The notes beneath the pieces are model-generated. The model did no database searches and was not told where the DNA came from. It worked only from the letters and a program-made list of their open reading frames with translations. The translations under genes were made by a program, and so were the position numbers. A stretch of DNA of 64,000 nt, from assembly GCF_000283155.1 (NCBI RefSeq), contig NW_004454181.1, forward strand, positions 26,526,813 through 26,590,812, in the 5' to 3' direction. This document shows, one piece after another, positions 11,279-21,215 of the stretch. This DNA is from Ceratotherium simum simum. Taxonomy: Eukaryota; Chordata; Mammalia; Perissodactyla; Rhinocerotidae. Position 1 is the stretch's first letter. The number at the start of each line of letters is the position of its first letter.

Positions 11279-12028
11279 TTAGGTGGTGCAGGAGGCCTCG
11301 GCGGGGAGGCTGCCACGCTTGAGCCTTAGGCTGCCGTTCCACCCGCGGGGACAGATGTTGTAGCCAAGGATGCCGGGCGACTTAGCCCCGGAGTCCTCGG
11401 AGTCTAGGGACACGTCGGAGTCCGTGGGCGAGCGGCGGTAGGGGAAGGGCCTGGGCGGCGCGGGCAGCGGGCTCCGGGGGCTGGCGCAGGGCGAGGGCCC
11501 CGCGGGCAGCGGGCTCCGAGCGGGCCCGTTTGACACAAACGTCCGTCCCTCGCCTGGCACGGCTTAGGCCCGGCCCAGGAGAGCGCGACANNNNNNNNNN
11601 NNNNNNNNNNNNNNNNNNNNNNNNNNNNNNNNNNNNNNNNNNNNNNNNNNNNNNNNNNNNNNNNNNNNNNNNNNNNNNNNNNNNNNNNNNGGCGCCCTCG
11701 GCGGAGAGAAGGGCCGCAGGCTCTCGGTGCCCGCCGGCCGCGGGGAGGCGCTTTTGCGCCGGGCCGCGTTGATGATGTTTCGCGCCAGGAGCGCCTGCAG
11801 CTGGCGGCTGGGGGGCCGCACCTCGATCTCGGGTCGCAGCGGGGATACCGAGCGCTCGCTCCACGAGGGGGACATGGGCGGCGGCGGCGGCAGCGGCGGG
11901 GGGCTGCTTATGCTGCTCCCGCGGCTGGGCTCCCACGGCCCCGGGCTCACCCAGCCGTCCAGGCTGCTGGGGGGCCGGGACGCGCCAGGCGTCCAGGGCG
12001 GGGAGGTGGGCAGGCTCTCCTGGCGGTC
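11279..12028 (-). CDS. SYNPO: SYNPO last exon: long C-terminal region (interrupted by assembly gap)
   Basis: Minus strand. The acceptor CTCTCTCCCCAG|GAC starts the exon at 12028 in phase 0, and the frame runs DRQESLPTSPPWTPGASRPP onward to EASCTT and TAA at 11281-11279. It is proline- and serine-rich, with a PPPLPPPPPMSPSW stretch, a basic block RQLQALLARNIINAARRKSA, and a conserved tail with SPTDSDVSLDSEDSGAKSPG and GYNICPRGWNGSLRLKR. This is the C-terminus of the long synaptopodin form; the Met of PPPPPMSPSW (ATG at 11875-11873) is a plausible start for the short T isoform made from this exon. About 100 N (11591-11690) interrupt a GC-rich, probably polyproline, part. Just after the gap the same frame contains TAA at 11566-11564, discussed in findings. 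Nominal coding length is 249 codons versus about 233 in human as I recall. Confidence 0.93.
11591..11690. other. Assembly gap (100 N) inside SYNPO last exon
   Basis: Exactly 100 N, a common placeholder or minimum gap length, so true length and frame across it are unknown. It falls where a polyproline codon run is expected. Confidence 0.99.
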
Positions 12029-12237
12029 CTGGGGAGAGAGCAGAAAGGGTGGGGGCAGGCGTTAGTGCTGGGGTCCTCTACACCGGGTTTCGGAAGGGAG
12101 CGAGCCTGATTTGTCCATTGTACAGAGTCGGGAAGCCAGCGACCCAAGTCAGATCGTGCCTGTGCCCCAACTCTCAGCCCGGATGCTCAGAAAACCCCGC
12201 GCCGCCTGCCCCTGCGCTTAACAGGGAGGCAGATAGG

Positions 12238-12487
12238 ACACCAGTGGTTAAGAACGCTCGCTTTGGACACAGACCCCTTTACTTACTGAACTTGGGCAAG
12301 TTGCTTCAGCAACGGAAGCAACTAGAAGTCTCTGGGCTTCAGTTTCCTCTGTAAAATGGGCGGATAATATCAGCACGTGCCCTAGAGGGTTGTTGTGAGG
12401 ATTAAATGAGATAACTCATGTAAAGGATTGTTACATGTATTAGAAGATTCCCTGGAAGAGAGTAAGTATTCAATAGATGTTAGTTAC
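12238..12487 (+). repeat. MIR SINE, nearly full length
   Basis: Starts with CAGTGGTTAAGAACGCTCGC, contains CTTCAGTTTCCTCTGTAAAA and GTTGTGAGGATTAAATGAGA, and ends with AGTAAGTATTCAATAGATGT, in MIR order. Confidence 0.9.
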
Positions 12488-13214
12488 CATAAAGAAATAC
12501 TGGAAGGATACACATAAAACTAACCAAAGTTGTTCCCTGTTAGGAAATGGGGTGAACAGGGCAGGGTACACGGCCAGAGAGGTGGGAATAAGGCTTTTAA
12601 TTTATTTTTATATAAAGTTTTTGAACTGTATGGATGTATTATCTATTCAAAAATTTAAAACTAAAATATTGATCACTATTATTAAGGTTGGACTTAGGGA
12701 AAGGCCCTCTCAGCCCCAACCCCCTTGCCATGTTGCCATGGTCACTTCCTAATTTTTCCTTGGATGCCTTGGGCAGGGAGGAAGTTCCCACTGAGAGATG
12801 GAAACACAAAAGGAAGTGGGGTCATACTTCCCTAGGCAGCACACTCGGCTCGCTGGACTTCTTGCCAGCATGGGGTGGGGAGTGTGGATTCGGTGAGGCC
12901 AAATTGGTGAACCTCTTGGAGGTTATAGAGCACTGTTCTGCTGTATACCATCATACCTGTTTCCTACCTATTTAGGGACTTTCCAGTCTCTCAATCCTTT
13001 ATCTCTCAAGGGTAGCTGACATTATCACCCCCATTTTACAATGATGAAAATGAAGTTCAGAGGTGTAAATAACTATCTGGCCTGTGCTGCCCCACCAGGA
13101 AATGTGTGTGTGTGACTATGGTGTGACTAAGGCTACACCAGGCTTAAGCAGTTAGACCTGGTTGGAGGGTGCAAGGCTGGCGAACCCCTGCCCAGCATGT
13201 ATCTGCTAAACCAT

Positions 13215-13433
13215 CCAATCAGATTCCAGCAACAAACCAGTCCACTCAGCCTTCCATCCAATCCAAATTCACCAGCAGTCATCCCTCAGAGTCCACATAG
13301 GCAATCCGTTCAGTGTCTCCTACCCAATCAAGATCTAGAACCATTCATAAGATCCATTCTCTCATCCAATCAGTAATCAGCCACAGCCAAGCCAGGCAGC
13401 CTCTCACCCAATCAGAATCTAATTTCTCCCAAT
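13215..13433 (+). repeat. Degenerate 21-22 bp tandem array carrying phased CCAAT boxes
   Basis: CCAAT occurs at 13215, 13258, 13324, 13366, 13408 and 13429, with near-copies CAATCC at 13302 and CCAAG at 13387. Spacings are 43, 44, 22, 42, 21, 21 and 21 bp. The intervening sequence (CAGATTCC, CAGTAATCAG, CAGAATCT) suggests a diverged unit near CCAATCAGAATCT. It lies about 1.2 kb upstream of the last SYNPO exon on the coding strand. Confidence 0.7.
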
Positions 13434-14344
13434 CAAAAGAAAGCAATAAAGTATATATTTCCTCCAAACAATGCAGCAGCTACTAGATGAGCCTGGACTC
13501 TGAAATGGATCCCTTTAACCTAACGAGGACTGTTGTTCAGCAGTCTGAACAGGAGAATTTCCATAGGATGGCAATGCTGGAGTGACCCTTAGGGACCTCC
13601 TGGGGACATCCAAGGCCCCTGTTAGGAAATAGGGTGAACCATTTCAAGTAGGAAAGTTAAAGCTCAGCATAGGATCCACCCTTTTACTCCTAGCGTCCGA
13701 GTTGTGTGTACAGGAGCCAGAGACACTGGGAGCTGCTCTGTGAGACATCCCAGGAAGCTGTCAGTCAGCCCGGCTACTGGAAGTGGGGCCAAGAGTTCAT
13801 GATCCAAGCCCATCAACAAGCACTGGGGCAGAGGAACCGGGGCTCTGCAGCCCGGAGAAGAGCGGGCTGGGGCAGGAGGAGCTGATAACCATCTGAAATC
13901 TCTAACGGTCACCTCCATCTTTGATGGCCACAGGGGAAGGCTAGGGTCTGCACGTGGAAGGAGTAACAGAATTGACTTCTCAGCCCGGGTAGGAATGCTG
14001 AGGTCAGTGGTGAGCAGCTCCTCATCATTTGGAGGAGGGCCAGAGCCTGACCTCACCGGAACTGCCATGTCTGGGTCCTGACTCCGGGTATGCAGGGTGG
14101 GAGGGGGTGTGCACGATACAGAAAGGCTGTGGGAAATTAGATCTGTTCCCTTTCTGACAAAGATCTCAAAGCACCATATACACAAGAACTCCTTGGAAAT
14201 GCACTTGGGTGAAAATTCAGAAAGCGGCACCCACTGAACCCAGCACCAGCCCCAAAGCAGGGCACGTGTGTGGGGTGAAGGCATGCATAGAGTAGAGTCA
14301 GAAAGGAACCATCAGTGACCAAACAGGGCTAGCTCCCGGATGGC

Positions 14345-14475
14345 CTTCTGCAATCCTTTCATTGCACAGAAGGGGAAACTGAGGCCCAGAGGTGGGAAGG
14401 GGTTGTCTAAGGTCGCACAAGGAGTCACGTGCAGATCTGGGACTAGAACCTAGTTCTTCTGACTCTCCATGGCAG
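14345..14475 (-). repeat. MIR SINE fragment, antisense
   Basis: CATTGCACAGAAGGGGAAAC, TGAGGCCCAGAGG and GACTAGAACCTAGTTCTTCT follow reversed MIR order. Confidence 0.7.
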
Positions 14476-17021
14476 TTGGTTCCTCTCCACCAGGGGCAGA
14501 AACTCAGTGTTTTCAGGAGTCAGGCGGTAACTGACGAATGTGGGAAACGGCTAGATTTAGATAACAGGGAAGGGAGGAGGGGACCTGAGGGAACTGGAAA
14601 GTGTATGCTCTGGCTCAAGGCATTTTGGTTCCACTTTTAAAGAAATCAAACAAACCTGGACCGTGAGGGGCTGTGGGTTTTCCCCATGCTCTACAGCCTT
14701 TTTGGCCAAACTCCGAAGGAAGGAGAAAACAGAAGAATGTGGTTTCCACAGGATTCTGGTTCCGCAAGTGCTGACCCGAGGAAGAGAGAGGGCCACCCTC
14801 ACTTCCAAGCCAGCACATGTCTGTCGCCACGGCAGACACACAGCAGATGCAGGCGGCACTGGAGACACACCACACATTCTCACACAGTAACGGGGCAGTC
14901 CCATCCGACCTCCCAGGCCAGAATCAGGGAGGAGGGAGAGAGCCCTGACCACCAGCCAGTGAGCGCGGAAGAAAGAAAGAAGCAAGACAGATTTGAGGCA
15001 GAGTATATTGAGAACAGGAGAGGAAACAAAGTTGGGGAAGAGCTTGGCCAGCCTGGCCGCAGGAGCCGCAGGATGGAGCGGGGGGCTCTTCCATTGCTGG
15101 CCCTCAGGGGTGGAAGGGAGCAGGGGTCTGGGCAGGGGCTTCCCTCTGTCCTGGGAGGGGCCTGGCATGAAGGAGCTGAGCTCCCTCGCGGCTCCCCCAC
15201 GCATGCCCCCGCGTTCTGGGCAGGATGAACTCACTGGGAAGGCACCCCCTGTTCCCATGGAGACGAGCCCAGAGCTCACGAAAACAGCAGGCTCGGCCCA
15301 GCGCGGGCACCGCCTCCACCACCCCTAGCCCCGCTGGGGAGCCCAGAAATAGGGCTGGGAAAGAAAAGGTGGGTGGTACTCGGCCCCCAGCCTTGGGAAG
15401 CTTCCATTGGAATTCTGCCTCTTGCGTCTGTATTCTCTCACCCCCCAACAAAGCCTGGTTTTGGGGGCTGCATCCCATCAAAGGTGTCAGAGGTGGTAAG
15501 GATCTCAGACTCTGACTCAATGCCCTCCCTGTACAAATGGGGAACTGACCCAAGGATACACATGGAGTCAGTCTGTTAGAAGCCAGATCTCTAAGTCTCA
15601 ACCTTTTCCTCAAAACCCTAATGTCTCTTCCACCCCGTCCCACTGAGCTGCTGTGCTCCTGCCCCAGCCCTTGCGACACTCCCCGATCCCCGGGCAATCC
15701 TGAGCCTGGGCCATCCCAGCCTAGGCTTCTGATCCCCGAGCCTCCTGTAGCAGCTCATTCCAGCCACACCCTCCCCAGGACACCCTTGCAGACATCTAAC
15801 TCCATCTGTCTTATGGCAACTGCCCATGTCCTTCCCCTCTCTTCCCAGGGGACTGTCTTATCACTTACAAGGCCTTTCTCCCAAAGCACTAGCCTATCCT
15901 CTCGATCCTCACAGACTGTCACAGCTACAAGGGCCCTCCTTGTATAAATGAGAAAACTGAGGCCCAGAAAGGGAAAGTGACTTGGCCAAACTCACACAGC
16001 AAATGGGAGGCTGAGATGGGACCAGAACTCTCCTCTCCTGCCTCTCTCCCTGTGGCCCCTTCCACTGCACATAGATGGCTGCTTTTAGTCGGAAAGATCT
16101 TGGTTGAGGTTGAAGCCAAAAGAGCCAATGGATACATGGCTAGGGGCCTCTCTCCCAGCTGCACACCCCCATCTGCACGTCCTTCTACAGGGCTCTCCTT
16201 CTCTCAGGGATAACCTAGGACCTCCACACCCCAGAACAGTGAGGGCAAGCCAGGTGGAACTAGGACTGAGGTCTGGGACGAACTGCTTTAGCTGTCCCTA
16301 AAGCGGAGCCAGATGTCTGGAGAGGGCATGGAGGCAGCTGAGCAGGCGGCAGGAAGAAAAGCATCAGGCAGCAGTGGCGGGCGAAGTCCTCATCCAGCAG
16401 AGGAACCCAGGAGAGGAGAGAATGTGGAGGCCGAGGCAAAGCTCTCTGAAGCAGCGGAGAGGAAACGGTGTCCAGAAGGCAGAGGTGGAAGAGACAGACC
16501 CGTGGAGGTGAGAATCCAGCAACAGGCAGAAATATGCCAGGAGCTGGGGCCACAGTGAGGGAGGCCCCACCGGAGCAGCTGAGGAGGCAGACCCTTGGCT
16601 GGCTGGTTCCACAGGCAGGCTGTTTGCTCCAGAAGTCCCTGTTAGGGTCTCCTTCTAGGCCATTCCCCAGCAAGACGCTGGCATCCGTACAGCTCACAGA
16701 GGCCAGAGGAAGCCGCCCAGCCTCATTAGGGCCTGCCAAGGGAGTTCTCTCTCCATGACCCTCCTCCCCACCCACAGCCGACTTCAGATCCCTCAGACAT
16801 GCAGTCCGTCCACCCTTGTGGTAAGAAAGGGGCAGCTGCAGCTCAAAGAGGGGAGGTGACTTGCCCAATGTCACAAAGCTAGCTGGTGGCAGCGTCAGCC
16901 CTTGAGCCCCGAGTCCCCATACTCCTGACTCGCAGCCCTGTGCCACTTCCTGCTACCTCTGCTCTCCATCAGGCCCTCGGAGAGGGTGCCCTGACAGGCA
17001 GTGGGATCCCTGTGGGGTCTG

Positions 17022-19429
17022 TTACTTGAAGCAGAAGGAAGGCTTCCACACCTGAGCCTCGATCCCGGCATTCCGGGTGGAGAAGGAGGGCCTGGGGGCC
17101 TGCTTGGCTCGGGGAGACCACGCCCTGGAGGGGGACACCGGGGAGACATCACTGCTGTAGGTAGGACTCACGGCCGCGGGCTGGAGGCCATCCTGGCCGG
17201 GGCAGGCGTACTGGCCCGGTGAGGGGCGGGAGGGCCGAGGCAGGGCGGGAGATGGCGGGAGGGCCCCCTTGGGCAGGCTGGGCGCCAGGTCCAGGGAGCT
17301 CGGCTTGGCGGGTGAGGCGGCTCTCGGCGGGGTGGCTCTAGGCGAGGCCTTGACAGGTTCCTTGATGGGCGAGAGGACGAAGAGCGAGGGCCGCAGTTGG
17401 TACGGCGGCTGCTTGCTGGGCTCCGGGCGCAGGACCCCATTCTCAGGCAGGTAGCCGTGGTAGAGGGAGGCGGGCGGGGTCCGAGCTGGGCTCCGGGATG
17501 CCACTCGGAAGCTGCCGGGGGCATTCGTGGAGTATTTCCAGGATGAAGGCAGGGACATAGTGGGTGAAGGGCAGCGGGCCAGCTCGGCGTGGCCTGGAGA
17601 CGACGACTCGATGACGTACTTCTCCATGCGGGACTGGCGGCGGGCGTAGAGCTCGGCCCCCTTCCCCGAGGCCTCGGAGAGGTTCTGGTTGGGTTTGGGC
17701 TTTGGCTTGGCCTGGATGCGCGGCGACTTGAGGCACGAGGCCCACTCTGGGAGAATCTCCTCGGCCCCCCCAGGGCTGGCCCTGTCCCGGGGTGCTGGCT
17801 CCTGCTGGAAGTTGGAGGCCTCGGCCCCCAGCGCGAAGGGCTCCTCCTCCACGCCCACCTCCCCCTGGTCCCTCTGCCGCCGCTTCTCATCAGCTGTCTG
17901 CACCAGATCCAGCAGGTCTGGATTCGGGGTCACCTTGGGCTTCTCCACGAAGGTGAACATGGATTTCCGGCTGCCCCTGCGGGCCATCGACTCCTCCAAA
18001 ATGCCCGTCTTGCTGGCGGGAGCTGCTTGGCCCTTCAGATAAGAGGGCTTGGTGTCGGAGCTGGGGTACAGGGCAGAGTAAGAGGGGGGAGACCTAATCC
18101 GGGAAGCCAGAGGGGCCGTGGACAAGGTCTCGGCATAGGTGGGGGGCGGGGCAAAGTTCCCCAAGGGGCGTCTCTCCAAGGCGGGGCTTCGCTGTGCCAC
18201 GGGCCTCCTCTCCACCATGGGGCTGTGGGACATTATATGTCTCTGTGGCCGAGGGCTCCTGTCTGCCATGCTCGGGGGCTGGGGAGCCGGGGCTTTCTCC
18301 CCGAGATGTCGTCGCTCTACCATGGGGCTCCGCTCCATCTGGCTGGTGCTCCCTGGCGCCTGGATCCCAAAGGGCCTGGCCGTCCTGTTGACCACTGATG
18401 GAGGCTTGGCCAGTGTGAGGTGGACCTCGCTGTACAGCTTGGTGGGTGTGATGGCGGCTGCCCGCCCAGTCACCTCTTGTTCTGCTGACACCACTGGGAC
18501 AGTGGGCTGGACATCGATGAGCAAGGAGCTGGACATGAAATCTGGGGCTGGGGGCCCCGAGGTGGAGATGGGAGTAGCTTCTCTGGAGAAGATGCTGGTG
18601 GTGGCAGGTGGAGCTGATACCTTATCAATGAGGAGGGTGCTGGATTTCACCTCCACAGTCGGCTCCTGGGGCTGCCCGCCAGCACATGGGGTGCTGGGTT
18701 TGGAGTCTGGCACTGTGCCATTCGGTGGGAGCTGTGCCTCCGAAGAATTCTGTTGGACGCTAGAAAGCAGCAGGCTCTGCGGGGTGACAGTTGCTGGTGG
18801 GTTCTGATTGACATCTGTGGCTGGCAGGTTGTGGTTGCTGTCAGAAGCTGGTGTGGTGAGTGTGGCACTAGGTGAGGAAAGGTTTTGGTTGACATCTGCG
18901 TCTGGGCTGTGGCCCTCATCTGGAGGTGGGGTTGGTGGGGTCTCCTGGGCGTCTCGGTTCTGGGACAGGTGGAGCCCATTGGCCGTCAGCAGGGCTGCAT
19001 TCTCCTTTAAATAAACCACCAGTGGCACCTCTTCCTCCTCACTGGCCATCCTCTCCAGGTGCCGCAGCAAGCCGGCATCCTCTGAGCACCCCTCCATGCT
19101 GTGACAAGGCACCCCTAGGTCAGGGCTCCGGCAGGCAGGGTTCCTGGGAGGGCTTGGCTCAGGGTGTGAGGGGGGACTCAGGCTGGACCCCGGGACATGG
19201 CCTGTGGGGCTGGCAGGGGGCACTCTGAGGCACTCCTGGCTGGTCTTCTGTCCCCTCCGGCCGTGGCTCTCCAAGGTGAACTCGTTCACCCTCTGCCGGC
19301 GCCTGTTGAAGAGCTGGACGCCGCGGGAGTTGGAGCTGGGAGGCGTGGTCAGCTGGGCTGCAATCTGCTGGCTCCGTGCCTTGGCCTCTTTCAGATCCTT
19401 CTCGGTGAAGCTCGTGCTCCGGCCCAATG
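17022..19429 (-). CDS. SYNPO: SYNPO exon 3: main body of synaptopodin
   Basis: Minus strand, open throughout. The acceptor CCTCCTTGCAG|CATTGG starts it at 19429; the frame gives [20 protein letters not shown] onward, ending [13 protein letters not shown] and TAA at 17024-17022. In full-length numbering: the conserved block [20 protein letters not shown] follows soon after the junction; internal Met244 starts [21 protein letters not shown] motifs repeat in the Ser/Pro/Thr-rich middle; SPMVERR-type motifs occur at 500-506, 535-541 and 547-553; WW-ligand motifs PPTY (561-564) and PPSY (580-583) follow; a basic phospho-site-like RRGSRKS spans 616-622. Known roles are actin bundling with alpha-actinin, RhoA stabilisation and 14-3-3 binding. 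A donor CAG|GTGTGG inside the exon (last base 17052) lets splicing remove VWKPSFCFK and join the last exon in phase 0. No frameshift or stop seen. Confidence 0.98.
19095..19097 (-). other. SYNPO: Internal SYNPO start codon (short N-terminus)
   Basis: ATG in the context CACAGCATGG (A at -3, G at +4) opens [10 protein letters not shown]. From here the read-through form is 691 residues, near the 685-690 I recall for the classic brain and podocyte protein. There is no earlier in-frame ATG within exon 3, so transcripts lacking the distal ATG exon should start here. Confidence 0.75.
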
Positions 19430-19584
19430 CTGCAAGGAGGGACAGAGGCCCCGTTAGCAGATGGGAATGCAGAGCCACAGGAGTACACACTCAGAGAGTC
19501 ACCCATGTCCCTCCTACAGATGCTCTTGTCCTCTGGAATTTGATCTTTATTCACTGTTTCCTAGAATCCCCCTCCTCAAAAAGA

Positions 19585-20225
19585 CCCCTGACCCAGCCAT
19601 CATGGCCAACTCAAATGCCACCACCTGTGTAAAACCTTCCCTGATTACCCTTTCAGGATTAACCGGGCCTTCACTTGGACCCCTGAGGGTTGTTGATGCA
19701 GCACTTCACCAAACACAGCAAGAACACCTCACCCTAGAGGTCCAGGCCCCAGTACCTCCGCGACTCATCTCCTACTACCCTTCCCCTCTCTCACTGGGCT
19801 CTGCCCTGCTGGCTTTCTTTCTGTTTCTTGAAAATGCCAAGTCTGTTCCTGACCCAGGGCCTTTGCACTTGCTGTTCCCGCTGCTTGGAATGATCTTTTC
19901 CCAGATGGCATTCTGTGTTGGTTCTTTCTTGCCACTCAGGACCCACTTGAATGTCACCTCTCTGGATGGGCCTTCCTCCATAATCAGTCTGCCCGTCTCC
20001 CATCCCATCTCTTTGTTTTCTTTCTTTCACGGCATTCACCACAATTCAGAATTATCCTCTTTACACGTTTCCTTGTTTATTATTATGTGTCTCCCCACCT
20101 AGAACATAAGCTCTAAGGGGGCGAGGACCTTGCTTGACTTGTTCATCACTCTAACCCTGGCCCCCAGATAGTGCCTGGCACAAAGTGGGCACTCTGTCAG
20201 CATTACTGAATGCATGAATGAACCC
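19585..20225 (+). repeat. L2 LINE 3' end
   Basis: Contains CAGGGCCTTTGCACTTGCTG, TTCCCGCTGCTTGGAATGAT, a region with CATAAGCTCTAAGGGGGC and the terminal AGTGCCTGGCACAAAGTGGG, ending in ATGAATGA-like words, as in L2. Confidence 0.85.
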
Positions 20226-20331
20226 CAGGACATTTTCTATATGCCTCTCTTAGGGCCCTTTACACTTTCAAACTCAGAGTATAGTCATTTGCTAACACTA
20301 ACACTAATGCTTCTTTTTAGAATGGGTAATA

Positions 20332-20529
20332 GGGCCGGCCCCGTGGCTTAAGTGGTTAAGTGCGCGCTCCGCTGCTGGCGGCCCAGGTTCGGATCCCGGG
20401 CGTGCACTGATGCACCACTTCTCCGGCCATGCTGAGGCCGCGTCCCACATACAGCAACTAGAAGGATGTGCAACTATGACATACAACTATCTACTGGGGC
20501 TGTGGGGGAAAAAAAAAAAAAAAAAAGAC
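20332..20529 (+). mobile_element. ERE SINE, sense
   Basis: Starts GGGCCGGCCCCGTGGCTTAA, has the tRNA-like promoter words GGTTCGGATCCCGGG, the TACAGCAACTAGAAGGATGT body and a poly(A) tail. Flanked by TGGGTAATA at 20323-20331 and 20530-20538. Confidence 0.95.
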
Positions 20530-20722
20530 TGGGTAATACATTCACATGGTCTAAAGATACAAAAATTAAAAAAACATAAAAAGGTATACAATGAAAAATG
20601 CTCCCCCCTTCCCTGAGCAGCCCACACCACAAAGCAGGTAAAACTGTTATCCATTTCTTCTATGTCCTTGCAGGTTTCTTCCCATTGTTATTTAAATAAT
20701 CATTTAAAAATTCTCATATTTT

Positions 20723-20970
20723 GGGGCCGGTCTGGTGGCTCAAGCAGTTAAGTGCGTTCGCTCCACTGCAGCAGCCCGGGGTTCGCCGGTTCGGATCCCA
20801 GGTGTGCACCGACACACCGCTTGTCAAGCCATGCTGTGGCGGCGTCCCATATAAAGTGGAGGAAGATGGGCATGGATGTTAGCCCAGGGCCAGTCTTCCT
20901 CAGCAAAAAACAAAGAGGAGGATTGGCAGATGTCAGCTCAGGGCTGATCTTCCTCACAAAAAAAAAAAAA
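20723..20970 (+). mobile_element. ERE SINE, second subtype with extended tail
   Basis: GGGGCCGGTCTGGTGGCTCA head, GGTTCGGATCCCAGG box B, then a tail with ATAAAGTGGAGGAAGATGGG and two related copies ending TCTTCCTCA before poly(A). Perfect 11-bp duplication TCTCATATTTT at 20712-20722 and 20971-20981. Confidence 0.93.
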
Positions 20971-21029
20971 TCTCATATTTTACTATTATATAAGTAATAA
21001 ACTGGGCTAGTTTCAGCAGCAACTATACT

Positions 21030-21215
21030 AGAACATGGCATTATTTCATTTTATCCTCACAAGAACACAAGGAGACAGGCATTAGTTGCCCCCGTTTTAC
21101 AGAAGTGGAAAAGGAGGTCCAGAGACCTGTAAGTAACTCACACAAGGTCACACAGCAAAGGGTGGCAAAGCCGGAATCAGAACCAATTCCCTCTGGGTCC
21201 ACAGCCCATGCTCGA
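21030..21215 (-). repeat. MIR SINE, antisense
   Basis: CATTTTATCCTCACAAGAAC, TTTTACAGAAGTGGAAAAGG and AGGTCACACAGCAAAGGGTG match reversed MIR. Confidence 0.8.

Larger units (their letters stand above)
12029..17051 (-). other. SYNPO: SYNPO intron between exon 3 and last exon (also 3'UTR of short C-terminus transcript)
   Basis: In the read-through isoform this sequence is 3'UTR up to an unknown poly(A) site. I saw no minus-strand AATAAA between 17021 and 12607; the first is at 12606-12601, and weaker variants AATATA (15009-15004) and AGTAAA (13688-13683) exist. Content: MIRs at 12238-12487 and 14345-14475, and a 21-bp tandem array at 13215-13433. ORFs here, for example 14557-15279 minus, show no family resemblance. 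Confidence 0.55.

Noticed and set aside
13215..13433. CRISPR-like regular spacing
   Set aside because: Units are degenerate and tandem, without identical repeats or unique spacers, and the genome is mammalian.
14557..15279. 240-codon minus-strand ORF in the SYNPO intron
   Set aside because: No recognisable domain or family; GC-rich sequence with open frames in several phases; lies between two confirmed SYNPO exons without matching splice sites or conserved peptide pattern.
20410..20616. ORFs inside ERE SINEs on both strands
   Set aside because: The same peptides recur at each ERE copy (TYNYLLGLWG); they are translations of SINE sequence, not genes.
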